Origin: Pirellulaceae bacterium
GTDB lineage: Bacteria > Planctomycetota > Planctomycetia > Pirellulales > Pirellulaceae
Direction: 5' to 3'
DNA length: 64,000 bases
NCBI GenBank assembly: GCA_018402565.1
Contig: JAGYIQ010000001.1
Span: 1,106,904-1,170,903, forward strand
Position numbers and translations under genes: made by a program. Shown piece by piece: positions 41,774 through 49,000 of this stretch. Under the pieces are notes generated by a model. It had not been told where the DNA came from. It saw nothing but the letters and a program-made list of their open reading frames with translations, and ran no database searches. Within the stretch, counting starts at the first letter, position 1. Each line of letters begins with the position of its first letter.

Positions 41774-42279
41774 TACTCCCGTTTTCTTGCTTGAACGACC
41801 GGCATGTAGAGCCGGGGACCGTCTTCACCGGATCCAGTCAGATTCCAGCCAGTGTCCTCCAGGGACTCGCGGGCCAGGGCATTCAGCCCGAACTGCTTCT
41901 GGAACATTTGGCAGCGGACCCAAGCTTGGTGCATGAAATTGGCGGCCGGGTTACTCTTCACCCCCCGAGCCGACTCAATGTACGTGCCGTTGACTTGGAC
42001 GTCGTTGCTGTACGTGATCCACTGGAACAGGCTACGGGAATACTGGGCTATGGCGTCGATGTCCAAGTGGGTGGCCAGTTTGTGGGTCACAAGTAACTCG
42101 ACCACCTTCTTCCAGATGGCCGTTTCCTCTTTTTCGAACTGGAAGTACGCGGGCGGCTTGGCGTTCTTGAGCAACGGCTTGCCCTTGAGCTTGGGCGTCA
42201 GCTTCGAGTGCCGGTCGGCTCGGTACGTCCCCATCGCCTTGTGTTCGGCGGTCGACTTGCGGTTGTTTGCTTTGGCCAT
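41773..42279 (-). CDS. Terminase small subunit, P27-like (168 aa)
   Basis: ATG 42279. A basic N-terminus, then EKEETAIWKKVVELLVTHKL, AQYSRSLFQWITYSNDV and RGVKSNPAANFMHQAW: the helix-turn-helix DNA-recognition module of P27-type small terminases, which bind the pac/cos site and recruit the large subunit. It sits directly before the large terminase and after an HNH gene. The word GTCACAAGT lies at 42086 inside it. Confidence 0.8.
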   Translation of the reverse strand: MAKANNRKSTAEHKAMGTYRADRHSKLTPKLKGKPLLKNAKPPAYFQFEKEETAIWKKVVELLVTHKLATHLDIDAIAQYSRSLFQWITYSNDVQVNGTYIESARGVKSNPAANFMHQAWVRCQMFQKQFGLNALARESLEDTGWNLTGSGEDGPRLYMPVVQARKRE

Positions 42280-42289
42280 GCTTGGACTT

Positions 42290-42994
42290 TCAGACGTTTA
42301 ACCCCGAGAGGAACTGGAAGAACCGGGCGCGGAGCTTCCTCCCGAGGTCATACTGCGACTCGCGGGAACAAATGACAAGCGAACTGCGGATCTCCCCGGC
42401 GGGGCAATCTGCGGAGAATTGGCACATTTCTGCCACCAAACGTGCGTCTTGCGGTAGGAATAGCACCTGCTCCACCCCGGTGGCGGCGATAAACGCGTCG
42501 ATGGCTTCTTGGCTACCGTTGTGGCCACTGGCGACCCACAAATCAGGGCGAAAATCCCAAGTGATTCGCAGTGGTTGGCAGCCGTGCCGGCGGGTGGCGG
42601 CCCCCAGCCCCGATTCCTCCAGTGTCTTGCGTGCGTGACAAGCGGCGCACAGGTTCTCGAGATTCGTCATGTCCCAGATACGGTCGGGGCGGACTTCTTG
42701 GGGGACGATGTGGTCCAATTGCAGTTGTTGGCCGGATACGGGCTTGATGATCCCGTGCCGGCGATGGTTTTGGCAGATTGGACCGTCGCGAGCGATGACG
42801 GCATCCTTCACGGCGGACCAATGCTTATTGTCAATCGTTTGTCGGACGATAGACTTAGAGCGACTAGCAGACTTTTGCTTGGATTGGCCCGTGAAGGCTT
42901 GGCGACAGGGCGTGCAGAACATGCGTCCGCCGTCTTGGGCATCGTCCATCGAGATGCGTCTGCCGCAGTCGGGGCAGTATTTGAAGCGTGGCAT
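42290..42994 (-). CDS. HNH endonuclease with N-terminal zinc fingers and extra C-terminal domain (234 aa)
   Basis: ATG 42994. Two CxxC pairs near the N-terminus (CPDCGRR 7-13; CTPC 27-30), then a HNH core LDHIVP ... NLENLCAACHARKT. HNH nucleases beside the terminase are required for genome end-cutting in several phages, so this is a packaging partner. After the HNH (about residue 150 onward) a further ~80-residue domain (DLWVASGHNGSQEAIDAFI, VEQVLFLPQDARLV) looks like a Rossmann- or Toprim-type alpha/beta fold with an SGHxG glycine-rich turn; its role is unclear. It faces a divergent + strand gene only 53 bp away. Confidence 0.75.
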   Translation of the reverse strand: MPRFKYCPDCGRRISMDDAQDGGRMFCTPCRQAFTGQSKQKSASRSKSIVRQTIDNKHWSAVKDAVIARDGPICQNHRRHGIIKPVSGQQLQLDHIVPQEVRPDRIWDMTNLENLCAACHARKTLEESGLGAATRRHGCQPLRITWDFRPDLWVASGHNGSQEAIDAFIAATGVEQVLFLPQDARLVAEMCQFSADCPAGEIRSSLVICSRESQYDLGRKLRARFFQFLSGLNV

Positions 42995-43047
42995 GTGGAT
43001 TGGCTGGGAGAGTTTGAATGTGGAACGGGCGCGTGCTAGGATGAATC

Positions 43048-43404
43048 ATGTCAACCCAACAGCGTTGCTGCCCGGATGATCGAAAAGCCGTTGTCGTCAC
43101 CATGCGACCCTTGCCAAAGGATGCGTGGTATGTCAGCGGCGGGATCACCATCGAATTCAAGCGTCGTCTGCCTGACGGCTCTTGTGAGTTCCACCTACAC
43201 AGTGAAGGAGTTTCCAGCCCGGAAGTTGCAACCTTGCAGCCAAAGGGTAAAATGGATCTACCGGCCCAAGCCACGTTGCAACTCCTTCGTTGTAACGGAA
43301 CGAGGGTCATGCTGGCAATATGTTACCCGGAAGGTAACACGGCGATTCGCGCCCGCAGTCGCCAGTCGCAAACGCCGGTAGCTGCCACAGCAGCCGCCAG
43401 CTAA
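43048..43404 (+). CDS. Hypothetical protein, first gene of the late + strand block (118 aa)
   Basis: ATG 43048 (AGGA 8 bases upstream). Beta-rich small protein (ITIEFKRRLPDGSCEFHLH, ATLQLLRCNGTRVMLAICYP, NTAIRARSR). The strand pattern resembles CsrA-type RNA-binding folds (LRCNGTRVMLAICYP against VVEIRGDKVRLGIEAP), but the key CsrA arginine/lysine loop is not preserved, so I leave the identity open. It diverges from the HNH gene, and a terminator separates it from the next gene. Confidence 0.6.
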   Translation: MSTQQRCCPDDRKAVVVTMRPLPKDAWYVSGGITIEFKRRLPDGSCEFHLHSEGVSSPEVATLQPKGKMDLPAQATLQLLRCNGTRVMLAICYPEGNTAIRARSRQSQTPVAATAAAS

Positions 43405-43451
43405 CAGCCGGTAACAACCACCGGGGCAAACAAACCGATGACGGTCATACC

Positions 43452-43494
43452 AGACCGCACCGCCAAGACACTTGGCCGTGCGGTCTTTTTTTTT
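43452..43494 (+). terminator. Intrinsic terminator in the late region
   Basis: GACCGCAC-CGCCAAG pairs with CTTGGC-CGTGCGGTC across a short ACA loop, followed by a run of T (43485-43494). It separates the short first gene from the following block, so the two may be separately transcribed. Confidence 0.75.
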
Positions 43495-43510
43495 GGCATG
43501 GGACAAAAGC

Positions 43511-43810
43511 ATGTTGGACACCACGGATCTCGCCAACACCCTGGAACTCAAGGTCGGCGCCGCGAACGCCCGTCGAATCAACCACGGCTATTCTCGCGTG
43601 GTTGTTTGGTCGGCGACACCGACGGACTGGAGCGGCAGTATCCAGATCCAGATCGCCACGCCGCGGTCCCGGGAGGCGGACGTTTGGCTGAGTCCAGACG
43701 ACCTGCGATTCACGGGCAACCGGATCGCGTCCATTCATGGTGACTTCCATGTCCGAGCCATTGCGACGGGAACGGTCCCGGCGGATTTGACCATCGAGTT
43801 TGTGCGGTAA
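43511..43810 (+). CDS. Hypothetical, probably virion-associated protein (99 aa)
   Basis: ATG 43511. A small beta-rich protein (SGSIQIQIATPRSREADVWL, NRIASIHGDFHVRAIATGTV) without membrane segments; typical of tail or decoration proteins. It follows a terminator and precedes the membrane-protein pair. No family recognised. Confidence 0.6.
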   Translation: MLDTTDLANTLELKVGAANARRINHGYSRVVVWSATPTDWSGSIQIQIATPRSREADVWLSPDDLRFTGNRIASIHGDFHVRAIATGTVPADLTIEFVR

Positions 43811-43855
43811 CGACCGGCCTGCCCATTTTCCCGCCCCCAAGAAAAAGGTCTCGCA

Positions 43856-44383
43856 GTGTCCACGCTCCACGCCCAACACCAGAAACAACGCGTGCCAGAA
43901 CTTCCCCTGATCTCCGAGTGCAAACGCTGCCAGACGGCGGTCTTGAGTCGCGTCGGGTGGTTGGTGCTGGTCGCCGTGGTCATTTGTTGTGGGTTGGCTG
44001 GCCAGCCGTTCTACGACGGCCTGATGTCCGGGTGGGTTGAGTTCATCGCCTCCGCGATCCTGGCCGTGGGCGTGATCTCGGGCCTGATCGCCCTGCATCG
44101 CCACGTGAGCAAGTTCCAAGAGTTCGAATTGATTCACGTCTTAGACGGCAGAATCGACGCAATGATCTACGTGCTCCTGTCATTCTCGACAGCGTTGTGC
44201 TTTTTTGGCCTGGTGGTGCGGACCGTGTGGTCATGGCACGTGGGTTGGGACGGCATGAGTGACACGTGGAAGATCTTGGTACTAACCGTGGACATAGGCA
44301 TGGGGGGGATCAGTACGGGGATGCACCTACTGGTTTCCAAGGTGCTGAGTTCCGGACTGTGGGACCATTGCAAGCGATTGTGA
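43856..44383 (+). CDS. Multi-span membrane protein (175 aa)
   Basis: GTG 43856 with AAAGG upstream. Three or four hydrophobic segments (WLVLVAVVICCGLAGQPF, FIASAILAVGVISGLIAL, VLLSFSTALCFFGLVVRTV) and a soluble C-terminus. In position it pairs with the next two genes, a likely lysis or membrane cluster on the + strand. No family recognised. Confidence 0.65.
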   Translation: MSTLHAQHQKQRVPELPLISECKRCQTAVLSRVGWLVLVAVVICCGLAGQPFYDGLMSGWVEFIASAILAVGVISGLIALHRHVSKFQEFELIHVLDGRIDAMIYVLLSFSTALCFFGLVVRTVWSWHVGWDGMSDTWKILVLTVDIGMGGISTGMHLLVSKVLSSGLWDHCKRL

Positions 44384-44428
44384 GCCGAGCGGGAAGCGAT
44401 CGTAAAGCGGGCGAATGCAGGATGCACT

Positions 44429-44812
44429 TTGAGCACTGGAATTTTTGTGGACGACACACACAACCCGATCCATTGGCTGGTTTGTGCCGGATTCGCCTTC
44501 TTTGGCGGATTGGTCCACAACGTTTTGGTGCCGCAGCAACGCGGGGTGGCGGGGTTCGTGGCAGCGGCCCTTGTCGGCACGTTTTGTGGCGTGATTGGCG
44601 GTGTGGCTGCCTACGAGTTTGACGCCTCGCCGGGCGTGCAGTGGATTTGCAGCGGTGGGACAGGCGTGTTCGGGTACATCATCCTGCAAGGCGTGTTCAC
44701 TTGGATTCGCCGAGCCGGCGCAGATCGACCGGACCATCACGAGTTCCATATTTACGGCGGCCAGAACCAGGTCGGCAACCAGCACTTGTCCCCGGAAAAA
44801 AAAACGCCATGA
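44429..44812 (+). CDS. Holin-like membrane protein (127 aa)
   Basis: TTG 44429 (no ATG is available in frame). Three hydrophobic segments: WLVCAGFAFFGGLVHNVLV, GFVAAALVGTFCGVIGGVAA and WICSGGTGVFGYIILQGVFT, then a basic turn and a C-terminal HEFHIYGGQNQVGNQ. The two-or-three-span, small, glycine-rich layout resembles class III/LydA-type holins. The stop overlaps the next ATG. Confidence 0.6.
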   Translation: MSTGIFVDDTHNPIHWLVCAGFAFFGGLVHNVLVPQQRGVAGFVAAALVGTFCGVIGGVAAYEFDASPGVQWICSGGTGVFGYIILQGVFTWIRRAGADRPDHHEFHIYGGQNQVGNQHLSPEKKTP

Positions 44813-45249
44813 GTAACGATTCCAACCCGACCAACCAGATCAATATCTCCTCCATCACTGGTGGCGTGAACAACATCGGCAGCCAGGTGGAGAACCAAAC
44901 CGTCGTCAACAACTTTGGCTCGCAGGAACCCGCGTCGATCGACCAGGTCTACGAGGTCATCTTGCGAGCCTTGCCACCCGAGGACAAAGCGGCGATTCAC
45001 GCCGCGATGCGGTTGTTGGAGCTGGAAGCGGCCGCTCGGAAAGCGGCGCAAGAAACCGGGGAAGGTCCGGCAAGTGCCGATCAAGACGCCGCGGTCGAGT
45101 CGCAGACGATCTTGGCTCGGTACAAGCCACAGATTGCGGCGGCCCTGCAGGAAATGGGGTTGGCGTGGCTCCAGACGGCGTTCCCGATGGTCGCCTTCGT
45201 CCGGCCGCTAATCAAGATCGCGATTGATGCTTGGAACGAGGCCCCATGA
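44809..45249 (+). CDS. Asn/Gly-repeat protein with helical C-terminus (146 aa)
   Basis: ATG 44809, overlapping the holin-like stop. The N-terminal ~40 residues are Asn/Gly/Ser-rich with repeated turn-like words (INISSITGGVNNIGS, VENQTVVNNFGSQEP), a pattern seen in some N-terminal domains of bacterial signalling proteins and in pentapeptide-like stretches. The rest is helical with a C-terminal hydrophobic segment (ALQEMGLAWLQTAFPMVAFV). Its role beside the holin-like gene is unknown. Confidence 0.6.
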   Translation: MSNDSNPTNQINISSITGGVNNIGSQVENQTVVNNFGSQEPASIDQVYEVILRALPPEDKAAIHAAMRLLELEAAARKAAQETGEGPASADQDAAVESQTILARYKPQIAAALQEMGLAWLQTAFPMVAFVRPLIKIAIDAWNEAP

Positions 45250-45404
45250 GCACGTCAATTGTCACGCACTTACGACCGGGTGTACTCAAGGGGCGATTGT
45301 CGCACTTGTTCCCTTTGGCAACCGCCGTCGATTCGCTTGGCAATCCACTGACGCCGATTGATTACGTTGATCGACTCAGGAATTACATTTTGGTGAGGAA
45401 CTAA
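45246..45404 (+). CDS. Small hypothetical protein (52 aa)
   Basis: ATG 45246 overlaps the upstream stop (ATGA) and reads 52 codons to TAA 45402-45404 (MSTSIVTHLRPGVLKGRLSH ...). Small but well-formed and in the operon; no family recognised. A frame starting directly after it (45411) is broken. Confidence 0.55.
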   Translation: MSTSIVTHLRPGVLKGRLSHLFPLATAVDSLGNPLTPIDYVDRLRNYILVRN

Positions 45405-45410
45405 GCGGCC

Positions 45411-46112
45411 ATGAGCGTGAGAACATTTTGATTTGGCGGACACCTGGAATGATCCTGCCAAGTCCCAGCTTCCGAGCCGTTCGGATGAACGTGACAAACA
45501 CTGCCAGCGGTGCGGGCAGTTTGTTGATGGAAGAGTGCTGGTTGGCGGGGCGACGCGAATGACGCTCAATGCAGCCGGTACGTTATTTGCTGCCCAGCCA
45601 GATGCAGTCCCCAAGGCTTTGCAGTAAGCGGGGGCAGGGGCGCGTCAACATCAGCGGGTCTGGTGTTGGGGTTGTGTTTGATGGGGACGCTACGTTTTTC
45701 CGGTACTGCTTCTGCGAATGGGACGGCGGACGTCGTTACTTCGCAGAGACACTATTGGGGCACTGCCCAATCAGATATTGTGTCCCCCAAAGTCTTCCGC
45801 GTCTACAACACGTTCACAAGTTCTACCAGCTACGAGCGGGGCGCAGCGCTGGCTGGGTAAGCAACGTCCTGCAAGTTGGCACAGAACACGGGGCACCCGG
45901 TGTGGCCCGCCGTTGTCGTTTGTGACCGACGGGGTAGAACGGGTTCACGTTACTGGTGCTGAGTTGCAGTCGGTGTAGGGGGTCATTCCAACTGGAAATG
46001 CGGCACAACTGACTGTAAGTGGAGAGTTCGGTGTCAGTGGCCCCCCTTCCTGCGTCGCCTCCGTAGGCACGGACGCGACGGAACGGAGCAGGAATTCAGT
46101 TTAACTACTCGA
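45411..46112 (+). pseudogene. Tail-fibre-type gene, 5' part, frameshifted
   Basis: ATG 45411 would begin MSVRTF, then a stop after six codons. Other frames give NDPAKSQLPSRSDERDKHC versus the intact sequence FRAVRMNVTNTASGAGSLLM, then VGGATRMTLNAAGT, and RVYNTFTSSTSYERG with VLQVGTEHGAPGVA. These are the same modules as in the intact gene at 46113-47414 (NTFTDTNNYERG; RIGTEHAGAGVA). The stretch is therefore a degenerate or shifted duplicate of the tail-fibre module region, with at least three frame changes. Confidence 0.7.
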
Positions 46113-47414
46113 ATGGGACAAATTTGGGTTCCCGTCCGGATTGCACGAATAAGCACCCGTGTACAGGCTGGTGGCGGTGGGGATTTATGGCTCCAGACTG
46201 CGGCATCTGAGGGCGGGAGCTTTATAGCACGTATGGCAATTTCGCGCTGGTGGCAATATCGGCTTTGGCGCGCCGGCACGGAAAACCCCGTGGCACTGTT
46301 GGACCTGGCGACGACCTGGAACAACGCCCCGACGATTTTTCGTGGTATTCGGCTCAACGTAACCAATACGGCCAGCGGTGCAGATAGTTTATTGATGGAT
46401 TTGCAGACAGGGGGGGCAACACAATTAAGCCTCACGCCATCTGGCCAACTTAACCTTGCGGGTGCCTTGCAATTTATTGGCAATGCGCAAATAGGAAGTA
46501 CAGGTGTCAACGACGTTTACATCACAGCGAATCAGATGCGTTTTGGGGGTCCTGGTGACGTTGCGTTGGTTAGAGAAGGTGGAGGTCAACTGGCGCTGCG
46601 ACGGGCCGCAAACTCACAAACATTTCGGCTCTACAATACCTTTACCGATACCAACAACTACGAACGCGGTATCTTTAGCTGGGTCAGCAATGCCCTACGC
46701 ATCGGTACGGAGCACGCGGGTGCCGGTGTGGCCCGGCCGTTGTCGTTCTTCACCAATGGGCTGGAGCGGATGCGGATCGCGGCGGATGGTGCCCTGACCT
46801 ATGGCATACAATCGACGTGGGAGCCACCGCTGGAAGCGGTTACGGTGGAGATGTTTGAAGTTGCGTCCGGTATCGGCCATATTTCGTTAATGACTCGGGA
46901 CCACTCTGGGGATGGATTTCCAAACGCAAGTTTAGTGATGAACCCGGAAGAAGGCATACTATTATCTGCCTTTAATATCAGCCTGACCGCACCAGGCGGA
47001 TCGGTTGATGTATCACAATGGAAAGTGTCGCCAACTTCGATCCGTCCACCAACCGACACCACCACGATTGGAACCGTGGCCACTGGTGCCTATTATCCAA
47101 TTGACACCGCCAACATCAACAACATCTTCCTCCACAACAGTTACACCAACAGCACCAACTGGGAGCGGGGCCACGTGCGATGGGTGGCAAACGCCCTGGA
47201 GTTTTCGACCGAGCGAAATGGTAGCGGGTTGGCCCGCCCGATCATCTTCCGAACCAACACCGTCAACCGATTCATGATCGGAGCTGCGGGTACGATCCAG
47301 GCACAATTGGCAGCGAGCCAGAACTTCATCATCACGGGCCTACCGACCGTCAATCCCAATGTAGCGGGGGCGTTGTGGAATGATGGCGGGACTTTGAAGG
47401 TGTCCGCAGGGTAA
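46113..47414 (+). CDS. Tail-fibre-like protein (433 aa; 5' end uncertain)
   Basis: A 433-residue beta-rich protein with two copies of a module: FRLYNTFTDTNNYERGIFSW with LRIGTEHAGAGVARPLSF, and IFLHNSYTNSTNWERGHVRW with ALEFSTERNGSGLARPIIF. Between them is a variable region with possible glycine-rich turns (GGSVDVSQWKV). The module RLxNTxTxxxNYERG..RIGTE..G.G.ARPxxF occurs in planctomycete phage and tail-fibre proteins. The annotated start (46113) is not well supported because the true 5' end lies in the frameshifted part; an earlier start in the same frame is not available. Confidence 0.6.
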   Translation: MGQIWVPVRIARISTRVQAGGGGDLWLQTAASEGGSFIARMAISRWWQYRLWRAGTENPVALLDLATTWNNAPTIFRGIRLNVTNTASGADSLLMDLQTGGATQLSLTPSGQLNLAGALQFIGNAQIGSTGVNDVYITANQMRFGGPGDVALVREGGGQLALRRAANSQTFRLYNTFTDTNNYERGIFSWVSNALRIGTEHAGAGVARPLSFFTNGLERMRIAADGALTYGIQSTWEPPLEAVTVEMFEVASGIGHISLMTRDHSGDGFPNASLVMNPEEGILLSAFNISLTAPGGSVDVSQWKVSPTSIRPPTDTTTIGTVATGAYYPIDTANINNIFLHNSYTNSTNWERGHVRWVANALEFSTERNGSGLARPIIFRTNTVNRFMIGAAGTIQAQLAASQNFIITGLPTVNPNVAGALWNDGGTLKVSAG

Positions 47415-47458
47415 TAGTTACACAGGGGCTTCACAGTTTCTTCGAGAGGAGTTTTGCA

Positions 47459-47860
47459 ATGTCGATCTTCGAATTGCCGACGCAAGCGCCCCCGCCAGCC
47501 AAGGTGATGGCGGATGGGTTCTTGGCGGAGGGGAACCAAGTGTTCCAAGCCGAACTGGACCGGGCCTATGACCTGGTCCAACGGTTCTGGTACCGGAACC
47601 GGGACGCCGAGGGCAACCCGTCGGCCACGGGCGAGGCCGAGCCGACCGGTCCCGAGATCCTGACCGAGATGGGGCCGTATGCCCAAGCCAGCATGTCGGT
47701 GGCCTATGCCCGCGTGCAAATGTTGGTGGGGATCGCCACGGCACTGGGGCGACCGGAATTGGTGGACCTGGCCAAGTTGACGCCGCCGTTTGACCTGACG
47801 TTCAATCCGGACGGCAGCTTGTTGGCTGCGACGCCCAAGGTGGTGGAGCCGCAGGCGTAG
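47459..47860 (+). CDS. Hypothetical structural protein (133 aa)
   Basis: ATG 47459 has a good GAGAGGAG. A 133-residue helical protein (ELDRAYDLVQRFWYRNRDAE, PEILTEMGPYAQASMSVAYA) resembling small tail or head-completion proteins. Its C-terminal FDLTFNPDGSLLAATPKVVEP is beta-like. No family recognised. Confidence 0.65.
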   Translation: MSIFELPTQAPPPAKVMADGFLAEGNQVFQAELDRAYDLVQRFWYRNRDAEGNPSATGEAEPTGPEILTEMGPYAQASMSVAYARVQMLVGIATALGRPELVDLAKLTPPFDLTFNPDGSLLAATPKVVEPQA

Positions 47861-47936
47861 TTGAAACCAGGCAGGCGGCAGTAGTGACGAGAAAACCGGG
47901 CGGTTGTTTCGTTTGTTCGCAGAATGAAAGCTTCAC

Positions 47937-48140
47937 ATGATTACGTTGACCCTGACCGAAGAAAAAGCCCAAGCCCTGATCGATTTGTTGGACGTGGCCG
48001 TCAAAAGTGGCGGCCTACAAGTCGCTCGTGCGGCCGTCGTCCTGACGGATGACGTTGTCCAAGCGATCAAGGCCAGCAAAGAGGCGGCACAGAAGCCCCA
48101 AGCCGCCGCCCAAACCGAAATCGAGGAACTGGCGGCCTGA
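47937..48140 (+). CDS. Small hypothetical protein (67 aa)
   Basis: ATG 47937. A short helical, Ala/Gln-rich protein (TEEKAQALIDLLDVAVKSGG) ending IEELAA. It ends in an overlap with the next gene. No family recognised. Confidence 0.6.
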   Translation: MITLTLTEEKAQALIDLLDVAVKSGGLQVARAAVVLTDDVVQAIKASKEAAQKPQAAAQTEIEELAA

Positions 48141-48391
48141 TGATCACGCCCGTCACAAGTTACCTGACGAACATGGGCCGAGCGTTGTCTCGATTGGGGA
48201 ACGCTCTTGTCGGTGGGTACAGTGGCGAAATGGTCAGTGCGCGGATGTACCGCGAGGGGCGGCATGGTTGGGTTCGGTTCCTGGACCGATGCTTCTTCTG
48301 GGAGCCGAACCACTGCCAAGAGTGTTACCTGACGGAAATGCTCGATGCGGATCGACCGCTCGATTACCACCACGTTTGCAGCAAGGAATAG
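48140..48391 (+). CDS. Small hypothetical protein (83 aa)
   Basis: ATG 48140, overlapping the upstream stop. RALSRLGNALVGGYSGEMVS then CFFWEPNHCQECYLTEMLDA: one CxxC (CQEC) and further single cysteines, weak zinc potential. The word GTCACAAGT lies at 48152. No family recognised. Confidence 0.6.
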   Translation: MITPVTSYLTNMGRALSRLGNALVGGYSGEMVSARMYREGRHGWVRFLDRCFFWEPNHCQECYLTEMLDADRPLDYHHVCSKE

Positions 48392-48394
48392 ACC

Positions 48395-48721
48395 ATGCCC
48401 GAAGTGCCCATTGGAAGTCGCGTCACGATCAAGAGATGTGTTGCGGAGGAGGATTGGGAAGATTCAACCACTCTGACGCTGGAGACAAGTCGTGGAGCCA
48501 GGTTGAAGCTGCCGGCTGGTGAGTCTGCGGCGACATACGATGTCTATGAAGCGTTCGATGACCCCGCCGATTTTGTGCTGGCCCATGATGAGGAAGGAAA
48601 CCCGGTGACGGTGGCTTTATCACCCAACTACGGTACGCCGCTCCCGGCACATTTGTTCGGTGGGGGTTGGCTGCGATTCGTGGGGCCAAGTGCGAACATT
48701 GTTGCGAAAGTTTTTGGGTAG
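48395..48721 (+). CDS. Hypothetical late protein (108 aa)
   Basis: ATG 48395. Beta-rich (VTIKRCVAEEDWEDSTTLTL, ARLKLPAGESAATYDVYEAF) and acidic; the last gene before the capsid promoter region. Possibly a minor virion or scaffold-interacting protein. No family recognised. Confidence 0.6.
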   Translation: MPEVPIGSRVTIKRCVAEEDWEDSTTLTLETSRGARLKLPAGESAATYDVYEAFDDPADFVLAHDEEGNPVTVALSPNYGTPLPAHLFGGGWLRFVGPSANIVAKVFG

Positions 48722-48745
48722 TCATCGATCACACACTTTGGCTTG

Positions 48746-48773
48746 TTGACAAACCATTTTGTGTTGCTACATT
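48746..48773 (+). promoter_or_regulatory. Candidate late promoter before the capsid gene
   Basis: TTGACA (48746-48751), 16-bp spacer, TACATT (48768-48773). The interval 48722-49000 contains no gene, and this is the best sigma70-like match in it. A weak hairpin with an eight-T run follows at 48930-48960 before the GGGAG that serves ATG 49001. Whether the T-run terminates the upstream transcript or belongs to a leader is not clear. Confidence 0.45.
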
Positions 48774-49000
48774 TTGAGTTGTATGAAGGCCCCGGCAATT
48801 CGTATCCTTTGATACGTGAGCCGGATCAGCCTGGACGATTGATGTCGGCCCAAGTGCCGCGCGTTGTCCGCAAGCAGTAATTCTTCGTTTGTGTCGTGGT
48901 CGCAAGCTACGTCACATGCGGTCCTTTTACTGCCAGCGGTTGACGCGCGGCATTTTTTTTGATCCCGCTTGACCCTGGCGAAAACCATTGGGAGTCAAGA

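Noticed and set aside
43048..43404. CsrA-type regulator
   Set aside because: Strand pattern is similar, but conserved CsrA RNA-binding residues are not in place; left as hypothetical.
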